Source: Holophagales bacterium UBA2201 (lineage in GTDB: Bacteria; Acidobacteriota; Thermoanaerobaculia; UBA2201). Taken from it: 46,945 nt of DNA. The stretch lies in NCBI GenBank assembly GCA_002327305.1, contig DCUZ01000076.1, forward strand, positions 1 through 46,945, in the 5' to 3' direction. Below, piece by piece: positions 7,001 through 15,600 of this stretch (the first letter of the stretch is position 1; each line of letters starts with the position of its first letter). Below the pieces are notes generated by a model. It was not told the DNA's origin. It saw only the letters and a program-made list of their open reading frames with translations, and searched no databases. The position numbers and the translations under genes are program-made.

Positions 7001-7813
7001 TTGGGCACTGATGTATCCATGAAAACCCTGCTCGAGGCGGGCGTCCATTTCGGCCACCAGACCCGCCGCTGGAACCCCAAGATGCGCCCCTACATCTTCG
7101 GGAAGCGCAACGGCATCTACATCATCGACCTGCAGAAGACGCTCGAACTCTTCAACCAGGCCTCGGCCTATGTGCGCGACATCTCCGCCGAAGGGTGGAA
7201 GATCCTCTTCGTCGGCACCAAGCGCCAGGCCACCGAGACCATCGAGGAGGAGGCCATCCGCTGCGGGATGTACTTCGTCAACAACCGCTGGCTGGGCGGC
7301 ACCCTCACCAACTTCACCACCGTCCGCAAGAGCGTGGAGCGCCTCAAGGAGATCGAGAAGATCTTCGAGGACGAGGCCACCCTCAAGCACTACACCAAGA
7401 AGGAGCGCATCCAGCTCGCCCGCGAGAAGAAAAAACTGGACAAGAACCTCAAGGGCATCAAGGACATGGACGAACTGCCCGACGCCATGTTCGTCATCGA
7501 TCCGGAGAAGGAGATCAACGCCGTCCGCGAGGGCAAGAAGCTCAAGATCCCCATCATCGGCATCGTGGACACCAACTGCGACCCCGACCTGGTGGACATC
7601 GTCATCCCCGGCAACGACGACGCCATCCGCGCCATCAAGCTCTTCGTCAGCGCCCTCGCCGACGCCGTCAACAAGGGAACCGCCATGGCGGAGTCCCGCG
7701 CCGCAGAGGAAGAGGCCGAGGAGGAGGCCCCCGCCGCCCCCCGCGTGGAGGCCGTCGCCGACCCCCTCGAGGCCCTCCAGGCCAAGACCGAAGAGCCCGT
7801 CCCCGCCAACTGA
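7001..7813 (+). CDS. rpsB: 30S ribosomal protein S2
   Basis: A 270-aa S2. Diagnostic blocks are LLEAGVHFGHQTRRWNPKM, the coiled-coil region with NNRWLGGTLTNF, and IPIIGIVDTNCDPD near residue 185. The start is a TTG at 7001 with GGAGG six bases upstream; the in-frame ATG at 7019 would remove residues that align with other S2 N-termini. The tail after residue 225 is acidic and alanine-rich, a common variable S2 extension. In most bacteria rpsB is followed by tsf (elongation factor Ts). Here a strong terminator follows instead, so tsf must lie elsewhere. Confidence 0.98.
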   Translation: MGTDVSMKTLLEAGVHFGHQTRRWNPKMRPYIFGKRNGIYIIDLQKTLELFNQASAYVRDISAEGWKILFVGTKRQATETIEEEAIRCGMYFVNNRWLGGTLTNFTTVRKSVERLKEIEKIFEDEATLKHYTKKERIQLAREKKKLDKNLKGIKDMDELPDAMFVIDPEKEINAVREGKKLKIPIIGIVDTNCDPDLVDIVIPGNDDAIRAIKLFVSALADAVNKGTAMAESRAAEEEAEEEAPAAPRVEAVADPLEALQAKTEEPVPAN

Positions 7814-7846
7814 ACCCGGCCCCTTCGGCCGGACCCGATAGATCTC

Positions 7847-7877
7847 AAACCCCTCCCCGCGGAGGGGTTTGGTTTTT
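7847..7877 (+). terminator. Rho-independent terminator of the ribosomal protein operon
   Basis: A perfect 10-base stem AAACCCCTCC / GGAGGGGTTT with a CCGC loop, followed by GGTTTTT. It lies 33 bases after the rpsB stop. Confidence 0.9.
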
Positions 7878-7920
7878 CCCAAATGGCCGGTCTGGCCAGA
7901 CCGGACATTAGATTTTCGTC

Positions 7921-8090
7921 TCCCATCTCCCGTCTCCCATTTCTCTTTCTCCCGCCTTTGACCAAGGACCAAGGACAACGGAATAAGGACGGCTCATTCC
8001 TGTCACCTACCGCCTGTCGCCTGCCTCCTGCTGCCTCTGGCCTGTCGCCTGTCGCCTGATGCCTGTTGCCTTAAGCCTTCGGCCTTTGGC
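7921..8090. repeat. Low-complexity intergenic array upstream of the first BNR gene
   Basis: The gap 7814-8192 holds the terminator, then iterated short words: CTCCCATCTCCCGTCTCCC, a duplicated GACCAAGGACCAAGGAC, and many GCCTGTC / GCCTGCC / GCCTTTG variants up to 8092. No gene is visible. The character is the same as the repeats at 61-262, 1267-1370 and 45225-46335, with a different word at each place. Confidence 0.7.
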
Positions 8091-8094
8091 CTAT

Positions 8095-8136
8095 TGTGAT
8101 CCCCGTCACATTATCGGGCCGCGGAAGGCCTATAAT
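8095..8136 (+). promoter_or_regulatory. CRP-like operator and -10 box of the first BNR gene
   Basis: The palindrome TGTGATCCCCGTCACA (8095-8110) is a perfect TGTGA-N6-TCACA. It is followed by 20 bases ending in GGCC and then TATAAT at 8131-8136. With +1 near 8143 the operator is centred at about -40.5, the class II position where CRP replaces a -35 element. No good -35 box is present. The leader is about 50 bases and ends in GGAGG before the ATG. Confidence 0.85.
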
Positions 8137-8192
8137 AAGAGTGCACACAAAGGCCGGCCCTTACAACAATCCACCCCGGCCTGGAGGCACTT

Positions 8193-11100
8193 ATGTTGCG
8201 CAGGGTCCTGTTCACCCTCCTGGTCTTGGCCGCCGCGCTCCTGCCGGCACAGTGGGTCCGGCGCGCCGACATTCAGGGAAACATCACCGACGTTGCCTAT
8301 CCCGAGGACCGTTCGCAGATCTATGTGGCCACCGACGGGGCCGGGGTGTGGTGGTGGGATGGCGGGCAGTGGGTGGAGCGCAACGGGGGCCTGCCCGACC
8401 TGCGGGTCGCGGCGCTGGTCGTCAATCCAGGGGAGCCAGCACAGCTCAAGGCGGCCCTGCTTTCGGGTGCCGTGTACAAGAGCTTCGATGCCGGCCTCTC
8501 CTGGCAGTGGGATTCCGTCGGCCTGGACGGCGCTAATCAATCCTATGTCCCCACGGACCTGGCCATGGCCTGGGATGCCTATGTCGGCCAGTGGTACACC
8601 TATTTGGCCACCCTTGGGGCCGGGGTCTTCCGGCAGGACTCTTCGGGCGTTTGGATGCCGCTCAACGCCGGCCTGCAGGACGATTTGGGACAACCCATCC
8701 GGGATATTCTCTCCGTCGCCGCGGCCGTGGGGGCGTACGGTCCCCGTCATCAGGCCCTCGCGGGCACCCGTTACTCCCAAAGTTCCGGAACTCCCGGCAG
8801 ACTTTTTCGTCTTGACCCCAACGACCAGGAGTGGCTCCCGGTGTCCGGCCTCCCATCCGGCGAGGACTACTCCATTCCCGTCATCGCATTTCACGATCCC
8901 GACCGGGCCTTCGCGGGGCTGACGGTGGACAGCGGCGGGACGGGCCTGGGAGTGTACCGCAACGGCATTCCCGGCGAACTCATCGTCTGGGAGCCGGTGT
9001 GCAGCAACCCCCCCGACCAATCCATCACGGCCCTCGATTATCATTACGATATGGGGAGCGGCTCGACGGTCCTGACCGCGGGAACGCCGTTCAGAATGCT
9101 TCAGTTGAAACTGGACCCGACCGGGACCTGCGTGAACAGTTATGTCCCCTTTAACCGTTTCCGCGGAGCCGTCCGGACCATCGGCCTGATGGGCGATACG
9201 CTGGGCATCGCCGGCGGCCCGGGCAAGGGGCCGTTCATCTTCAATCCCTCCAACATCTCTTCGCCGGTCGCCAACCGCCGCCAGGGGATGCAGGACGACA
9301 ATGTCCTGGACATCGCCACGGGCCCCTGGTTCGGATCCTCCGGGGGGGACCACACGGTCTTCGCCGCCTCCGGCATCGCCGGCGTCTACAAAAATGTGGA
9401 TCCCCTCACGGTCTCCCCGGCCGTGCAGAGCGGCTACTTTTACCGGATGATCGGCACCCCGGACGAATGGGGCGTCCCACCCGTCCTCAAGGTCAAGCCG
9501 GTCCCCAATTACAACGAGAACGGCTGCCAGCCCAACCGGACCGTCTTCGCCTGCACCAACGGCAAGGGGGTGATGCGCTCGTTCGACGGCGGCCGCTCGT
9601 GGCATTACGCCAACGGGGGGAACATCGCGGTGGCCGCCGCCATGGCCCGGGGGGTGGTGACGGACCTCGTCTTCCATCCTGCCTACGACGGGAGCGCCAA
9701 TCGCACCCTGTATGCCTCCGTCTATGGAGGGGGCGTGTTTCAAAGCGGCGACAACGGGGACACCTGGTCGCTCATGGGGATCGGCTTCGAGTCCATCCCC
9801 AACGACCGGGTCCTGTGCCTGGCCATCGGCTCCACGGGACAACTGTATGCCGGGTGCCGGACCCTAAGCGGCGTCATCGGCCAGCGGGGCCTGTTCTATT
9901 GGACGGGCGACTCATGGAGCCCCCTCGGCAACATCCTCATGGACAACAAGAGCGTCTCCGCCATCGGCCTGCCGCCGGCATTCCCGACCCTGCCCTGGAT
10001 CATCCTGGGGACCGAAAACAGCGGCGTCCTGGCCTCCAGTGATATGGGGCAGAACTTCGGCGAATTGAACTTAGGCCTTCCCCCCAACGCCCAGATCCAC
10101 GACCTTCAGTTGGCGCCCTACTTCAATTATCCAGGGGACACCTCCATGCTCATCGCCGTCCGCCCGACCGGCGGCTCCAACGGCGGCGTCTATTTCACCG
10201 ACTACAACCACGGCTGGCAGTGGCTCCAGATCGTGGACGATTTGCCCTCAAGGAGGGTCCTGAGCGCGGCCTTCACCCCCACCTATGTCAACGGGGGGCA
10301 GGTCTTCTGCGGGCTCGCCACCCAGGGGCTATATTTCGCGCAGTTGGACCCGTCGAACCCCTCGCCGCAGTGGCTCCCCGCCTCAGGCTTCTATAATGTT
10401 CCCCCCAACATCACGGGCCTCTCGGTCTCGCCCGACGACCCGGACCTGCTCTTCGCCGCGACGAAGAAGGACGGCATTTTCATCAGCCGCGACGGCGGCG
10501 ACACCTTCCAGCCGTGGGGGGCCAACCTCCACTACCTGAACGGCGCGGACCATTGCCCCGTGGAAACCACCCTTTCCGTGGCGGTGACGCATCAGGCCCC
10601 CCCGGGGCCGAACCTCTTTCTCGAAGAGCGGTTCGAGGCCGTCTCCCTCCCGCTGTTCCCCCCCGACGGCTGGTACATCAGCGACGGAGGGACGCCGGGG
10701 GCGGGCACCTGGTTCCGCCAGCCCGAAATGCCCCCAGCCTCATGTGCCGACCGGGACCTGGATGTCCTCTATCCGGGGTTCTTCACCGATCATTACGCCA
10801 TCATCGATTCCGACTGCCAGGGCAACACAAGCACGCAGGACGACTGGCTGGTCACCCCTTCCATGGACACCGCCGCCGCCGAGCGGGTCCTCCTCCAGTT
10901 CAACCACCATTTCCGCCAATATGCCTATGCCGTTCAGGAGCACGGTTATGTGAAGGTGTGCTCCCCCCCGCAGACCGGAGCCTCATGCGCCGATCCCATG
11001 AGCTGGGCCGTCGCCGCCGATTACACGGGACAGGATTTCCTCGGCCGGGCTTCCGTGGACCTGACGCCCTGGAAGGGGAACCGGATGCAGGTGGCCTTCC

Positions 11101-12476
11101 ATTACACCGGCGCCTGGGACTGGTGGTGGGCCATCGACGATGTGAAGATCCTCCAGCTCCTCCCCCGCGTGGTGGTGGGGACGAAGGACCGCGGCCTCTA
11201 CTATGCCGACGCGGGCGACGACGCCTTCTTCGGGCAGTTCATCCCCTCCAACATCCAGAACGGCACGGTCAACGAGGTCCGCTACGACGGCATTTCGGAG
11301 GACATGCGCGCCAGCCATGTCCCGGACGGCGATTACAGCTCCATCGACTACGGCCAGACCTGGACCCCCGTTCCGGGGGTGACGCCGGGGCTGGGGTTGA
11401 GGGATGTGTCGTATTCTTCCGTGTTGCCCTGGCAACGAGGAAAAGCAAGCTTTATTTGGGGCGTCTCTTCGGGCCTTTCCCTCGGCCGGGGCCTCGGCGA
11501 CGGGAGGGCGTGGTTCTACAACCCCCTGTTCGCCGCCTGGCAGGCATGCCCCCAGGCGGGGCTGGACCCCAACGGCGATTATCGCTCCATCCTCCAAATC
11601 ACCTCCGGCACCCTGCTGATGGGGGCCATCGGCAAGGAGAGCGGTTCCTTCTGGACGGGACTCTACCGCAGCGAGGACACCTGCGCCACCTGGGCCGCCT
11701 CCGGCGAAGGCCTGCCCCCCAGCCCCAAGGTGTACGCCCTCCAGGAGGACACCACGAACGGCTTCGTCCTGGCCTCGGTTGTGGATTCCTATCTCGACGA
11801 CGGTGACGACGGCGGCATCTTCTACTCCGACGCCTCCTCCGACGGCCGCGCCTGGGCGCTGACCAACATTCCCTCCTCCGTTCCCAGCGCCACCGAGCTG
11901 GCCTCCTCCGGCACCACCATCTACACCGGCCTCTCGGAGGACGGCATCTTCTCCAGCTCCCCCTCCCTCATCTCCATCGTCCAACCGACGGCCTACTACG
12001 AGGTCGCCGGCGAGGCCTGCATCGGTGAGGCGGTCCAGTTCCACAACTACTCCGCGGGCAAGGTGACGGCCAACGAGTGGGACTTCGACGACGGTCAATA
12101 TTCATCAGACGCCAGCCCCACCCACGCCTATGGCGCCACCGGCGCCTATTTCCCCTCCCTTACCGTCACCTCCGGGAGCGCGACGGACGATTACAGCACG
12201 CCCGTGGAGGTGGTGGACGAACTGGATCTGGGAGACACCCTGCTCCTGGCCAAGACCGGCACCCCCGGGGAGGTGCGTCTAACCTGGAGCAACCTGACCG
12301 GGGAGTCCGGCTACCGGGTCCACCTCAGCAATCTCACTTCGGGCTACCAATCCACGGTGGACCTGCCGGCCGATACGGTCCTCTACGACACCACCGCCTC
12401 CTATGCCTATTTCCGAGTCCAGCCCCTGGGCTTGTCCTACGCCTGCGGCGACGGAGTCATCGGAGGAAGCTGGTAG
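8193..12476 (+). CDS. Giant secreted BNR/Asp-box, jelly-roll and PKD protein (paralogue 1)
   Basis: A 1427-aa exported protein. A signal peptide (MLRRVLFTLLVLAAALLPAQ) is followed by a family-specific start, WVRRADIQGNITDV. Asp-box motifs of beta-propellers recur, for example SFDAGLSW (about residue 97), SFDGGRSW, SGDNGDTW, SRDGGDTF and SIDYGQTW. A MAM/choice-of-anchor-J-like jelly roll spans about residues 806-990. The family motif GKASFIWG is near 1082. A PKD domain (WDFDDGQYSSD) covers about 1264-1340, and a final fibronectin-like domain ends CGDGVIGGSW. Sortilin-like propellers plus PKD suggest binding or processing of extracellular polymers; no catalytic residues are evident. The gene is monocistronic under a CRP-like operator. 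Two paralogues lie downstream. Confidence 0.9.
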   Translation: MLRRVLFTLLVLAAALLPAQWVRRADIQGNITDVAYPEDRSQIYVATDGAGVWWWDGGQWVERNGGLPDLRVAALVVNPGEPAQLKAALLSGAVYKSFDAGLSWQWDSVGLDGANQSYVPTDLAMAWDAYVGQWYTYLATLGAGVFRQDSSGVWMPLNAGLQDDLGQPIRDILSVAAAVGAYGPRHQALAGTRYSQSSGTPGRLFRLDPNDQEWLPVSGLPSGEDYSIPVIAFHDPDRAFAGLTVDSGGTGLGVYRNGIPGELIVWEPVCSNPPDQSITALDYHYDMGSGSTVLTAGTPFRMLQLKLDPTGTCVNSYVPFNRFRGAVRTIGLMGDTLGIAGGPGKGPFIFNPSNISSPVANRRQGMQDDNVLDIATGPWFGSSGGDHTVFAASGIAGVYKNVDPLTVSPAVQSGYFYRMIGTPDEWGVPPVLKVKPVPNYNENGCQPNRTVFACTNGKGVMRSFDGGRSWHYANGGNIAVAAAMARGVVTDLVFHPAYDGSANRTLYASVYGGGVFQSGDNGDTWSLMGIGFESIPNDRVLCLAIGSTGQLYAGCRTLSGVIGQRGLFYWTGDSWSPLGNILMDNKSVSAIGLPPAFPTLPWIILGTENSGVLASSDMGQNFGELNLGLPPNAQIHDLQLAPYFNYPGDTSMLIAVRPTGGSNGGVYFTDYNHGWQWLQIVDDLPSRRVLSAAFTPTYVNGGQVFCGLATQGLYFAQLDPSNPSPQWLPASGFYNVPPNITGLSVSPDDPDLLFAATKKDGIFISRDGGDTFQPWGANLHYLNGADHCPVETTLSVAVTHQAPPGPNLFLEERFEAVSLPLFPPDGWYISDGGTPGAGTWFRQPEMPPASCADRDLDVLYPGFFTDHYAIIDSDCQGNTSTQDDWLVTPSMDTAAAERVLLQFNHHFRQYAYAVQEHGYVKVCSPPQTGASCADPMSWAVAADYTGQDFLGRASVDLTPWKGNRMQVAFHYTGAWDWWWAIDDVKILQLLPRVVVGTKDRGLYYADAGDDAFFGQFIPSNIQNGTVNEVRYDGISEDMRASHVPDGDYSSIDYGQTWTPVPGVTPGLGLRDVSYSSVLPWQRGKASFIWGVSSGLSLGRGLGDGRAWFYNPLFAAWQACPQAGLDPNGDYRSILQITSGTLLMGAIGKESGSFWTGLYRSEDTCATWAASGEGLPPSPKVYALQEDTTNGFVLASVVDSYLDDGDDGGIFYSDASSDGRAWALTNIPSSVPSATELASSGTTIYTGLSEDGIFSSSPSLISIVQPTAYYEVAGEACIGEAVQFHNYSAGKVTANEWDFDDGQYSSDASPTHAYGATGAYFPSLTVTSGSATDDYSTPVEVVDELDLGDTLLLAKTGTPGEVRLTWSNLTGESGYRVHLSNLTSGYQSTVDLPADTVLYDTTASYAYFRVQPLGLSYACGDGVIGGSW

Positions 12477-12604
12477 CGACACACGGTCCTTGGTCAAAAA
12501 CCGTTCGTCGTTCGTCGTTCTGCGCTTGGGCAAGGGGCCTGCTGCAACCTTGGAGGGAGGGGTCGATCTTCCACCTTCAGCCATCAGCCTTCCGCCCGCA
12601 CCTA

Positions 12605-12646
12605 TGTGATCCCCGTCACATCGCTCCCGATATTCAGGCCTATAAT
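12605..12646 (+). promoter_or_regulatory. CRP-like operator and -10 box of the second BNR gene
   Basis: The same 16-base palindrome TGTGATCCCCGTCACA (12605-12620) as before the first paralogue, again 20 bases before GGCC-TATAAT (12641-12646). Predicted +1 is near 12653, leaving a 17-base leader with AAGGAGG. The remaining intergenic stretch 12477-12604 is low-complexity (TTCGTCGTTCGTCGTT and a CCTTGGTC word) with no clear terminator. Confidence 0.85.
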
Positions 12647-12669
12647 TAAGGGTTGGCAAGGAGGTCCCT

Positions 12670-15600
12670 ATGCGCCGCATCACCCTGTGGTTGGTTTTGG
12701 CTCTCGTCATGGGATGTACCCCGCTGGCCGCCCAGTGGCAGAAGCAGGGAGTGGCGTCCGGCTCGGTCACCGACCTCCTGCGCCTCTATGGCACCAGCGG
12801 CACCGAACATCTCTGGTGGCTGGGCACGGAGGCCGGCATCTTCAGCGCCGATTACAATTTCAACTGGGTGGACCGCAGTTCCGGCCTCTACAGTCCCCGG
12901 ATCAAGCGACTCGACGGCTACCCCATCAACATGGTCAGCCAGGCCACCGCCCTGCTGGCCGAGGACGGGGTCTACGCCCGGATGTCGGGGCCCCAGTATG
13001 TGTGGGCCGACACCGACGGCCTGCATTCGGGGGTCGGCGAGCCCTTCGGCTACGCCTCCGCCACCGATGTCTCCACGGCGGAAAACCCGGACGGCTCCAT
13101 GACGGTGTATGCCGCCTTCGATGGACACGGGGTGTTCAAGCGGGAATTCTGTTCCATGGCCTGGTGCGGGGGAACCCCTATTTTCGGTCCCGACGACGCC
13201 GAGAACGACCACGGACTCTGGACGGCCGCCGGGGGCTGGGCGTTGGATGCCTGCGACGCCCACGGGGGCAGCCAGTCCTGGAAGGCCGGGGCGCACGACC
13301 ATCCGGCGTGCTTCGCCCCCTACCCCAACGATATGGACGCTACTCTGACCACCACCGTGGCGGTGGACCTGGGCCCGTCGCCGGGGCACGGTCTCTCCCT
13401 GCGCTTCTGGGACCGCATCGATACGGACTGGTCGGGCGATATGGGGGTCGTCGAGATCGCCGCCACTCCCCCCTACCAGGACTGGCAGCCCCTGCTGACG
13501 CGAGAGGGGTCCTGGGAGTGGATGCAACATGCCATTTCCCTCGACGCCTATTCCGGCCAGGTCCTCCTGCGGTTGCGATTCGTCTCCAACGCCACCTACT
13601 GGTACGACGCATTGGGCTGGTTTGTGGACGACATCGAGATCAGCGCCACCGCCTCGTGGACCGAGGTGACGGACGCCTCCCTCAGTCCCATCCCGAATCG
13701 CCAGGTCACGGCCCTGCACCTGCTGGACGACGGCACCACGCAGACCCTCTACGCCGCCACACGGCATATCGTGGGGATGAGCGACGGCAACATCTACGCC
13801 CTTGGAAGCGGGAACTGGACCGCCAAGGGGATCTCCGGCACCTCCTACCTCTCCCTGGACGGCTCCCGTCCTGGGGACGCCAATACCTACCTCCTGGCCG
13901 GCACCGACGGGGCCGGCGTCCACGCGGCCTCGGGTGGCGGGGATTTCACCCCCTTCTGCTCCGCGCCCGCCCCGGCGGGACGGTTCATCGCCGTCTCCGT
14001 GGACCGCATGGACGCCCCCGGCGGCCCTCACGGGGCGGCGACGGAGGCGGCGGTTTATCAGCTGGACCCCTCCTGCGCCCAACCCTACCGGCCCTACACG
14101 GCCTTCTTCGGCCGTCCCCTGAGCGTCCTGGCCGATTGTTCCGCCGGCATTTTTCAGGACCGGTTCCTGGTGGGGACCGACGGCACGGGGCTGATGCAGT
14201 TGGATTGCACCGATCCCACCCTGCCACCTGTTCTTCTGGCCAATGAGGGACAGACCGGGGGCGGAGGCACGATCGCATCAAAGAATATATCCAAGATCGC
14301 CCTATCCCCCACCACACCCATGACCCTCTTCGCCGCCTCCGCCTCCGAGGGGCTCTACAAGAGCCGGTTTCCCGTGGATGGCAGGGACTACTTCGTCCGA
14401 CACTTCTACGACCCGGTGCGAGGCGGGGCCCTTCCCGGGACGGCCCTGGCCCTGGCCCCGGGCTACGACGACACGGGCCTGACGGGAAACCCCGGCGCGC
14501 AGACACTCTACCTGGGCACCCGGGACACCGGGGTCCTGCGCAGTGACGACGGCGGCTCCACCTGGTCCCGCCTCGCCAACTCGCCCCAGGGGGAGGAGAT
14601 CGTGGACCTGGCCGTGGTGGACCTGGTGGGCGGCGCCTATCAGATTTTCGCCCTCACCGCCGGGGCCTCGGTGTGGCGCTCCGACGATTCGGGCCAGTCC
14701 TGGACGGAGGAGGCCCACCTGGATGCCTCCAACGACGCCTGCCGCGCCCGCGACCTGGCCGTTTCTCCCCATTTCATCAGCGACTGCACCGCCTTTGCCG
14801 CCACATCCTCCGGCCTCTACAAACGGACCTGCGCGCTGGGTTTGGCCTGGGAACCGGTGGATGCCCACGCCACCCTCAGCGTCGCGGTGGCCCCGCTCTA
14901 CAACAACGACAACCGCACCACCAACGACCGTGAGTCAACCTCGGTCCTGGCGGGGACCGAGGGGAGCGGCCTCCTCTGCTCCTTCGTCTGGGGGGACGCG
15001 GACACCTTCCAGCCCATCCTCTTCGACAATCCCTCCCACGACCCCCTGGAGAACGCCGACATCCCGGTGTTGGCCATGCATCCCATGTCCGATCTGGACC
15101 CCAACCGCGAGGATGTCCTTTACCACTGCTTCCTGGCCCGGCACCGGGACGCGGCTCCGGAGGACGGCGTGTGGTGCATGAGCTTTTTGGATTGGGGCTG
15201 TCCCTCGTGCTTCTGGGAGCCATGGTCGGCCAATGGCCCCACCTTCGACGGCCGCATTACCGATCTGGCCTTTCATCCCTGGTTCAACCGCCTGGGGGCC
15301 ACCCCCAACCCCGTTCTCTACGCCGCCCATCAGAGCCAAAAGGTATTTAAGGGCGTCCAGCAGTGGGGCTTCGACTATGCCTGGACCCCGTCGGAAGGGT
15401 TCTTCCACACCCCCCCATTCGTCTATGCCATCGCCGAAAGCCCCGACCTTCCGGGGGTGGTACTAGCCGGCACCAAGGGCTATGGCCCCATGATGTCGTT
15501 TGACGGCGGCGTCTCCTACTACCCCTGGGGCTCCCTGCGAAAAGACGGCTATGTCCTGCACGATGTCCCCGCCGCCGCCTTCACTCACAATCCCGGCGAG

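Noticed and set aside
12670..12730. Lipoprotein signal in the second BNR paralogue (LVMGC)
   Set aside because: Met at -2 is atypical, and the shared family N-terminus (Q-W after A-A/P-A) indicates ordinary signal peptidase I cleavage a few residues later.
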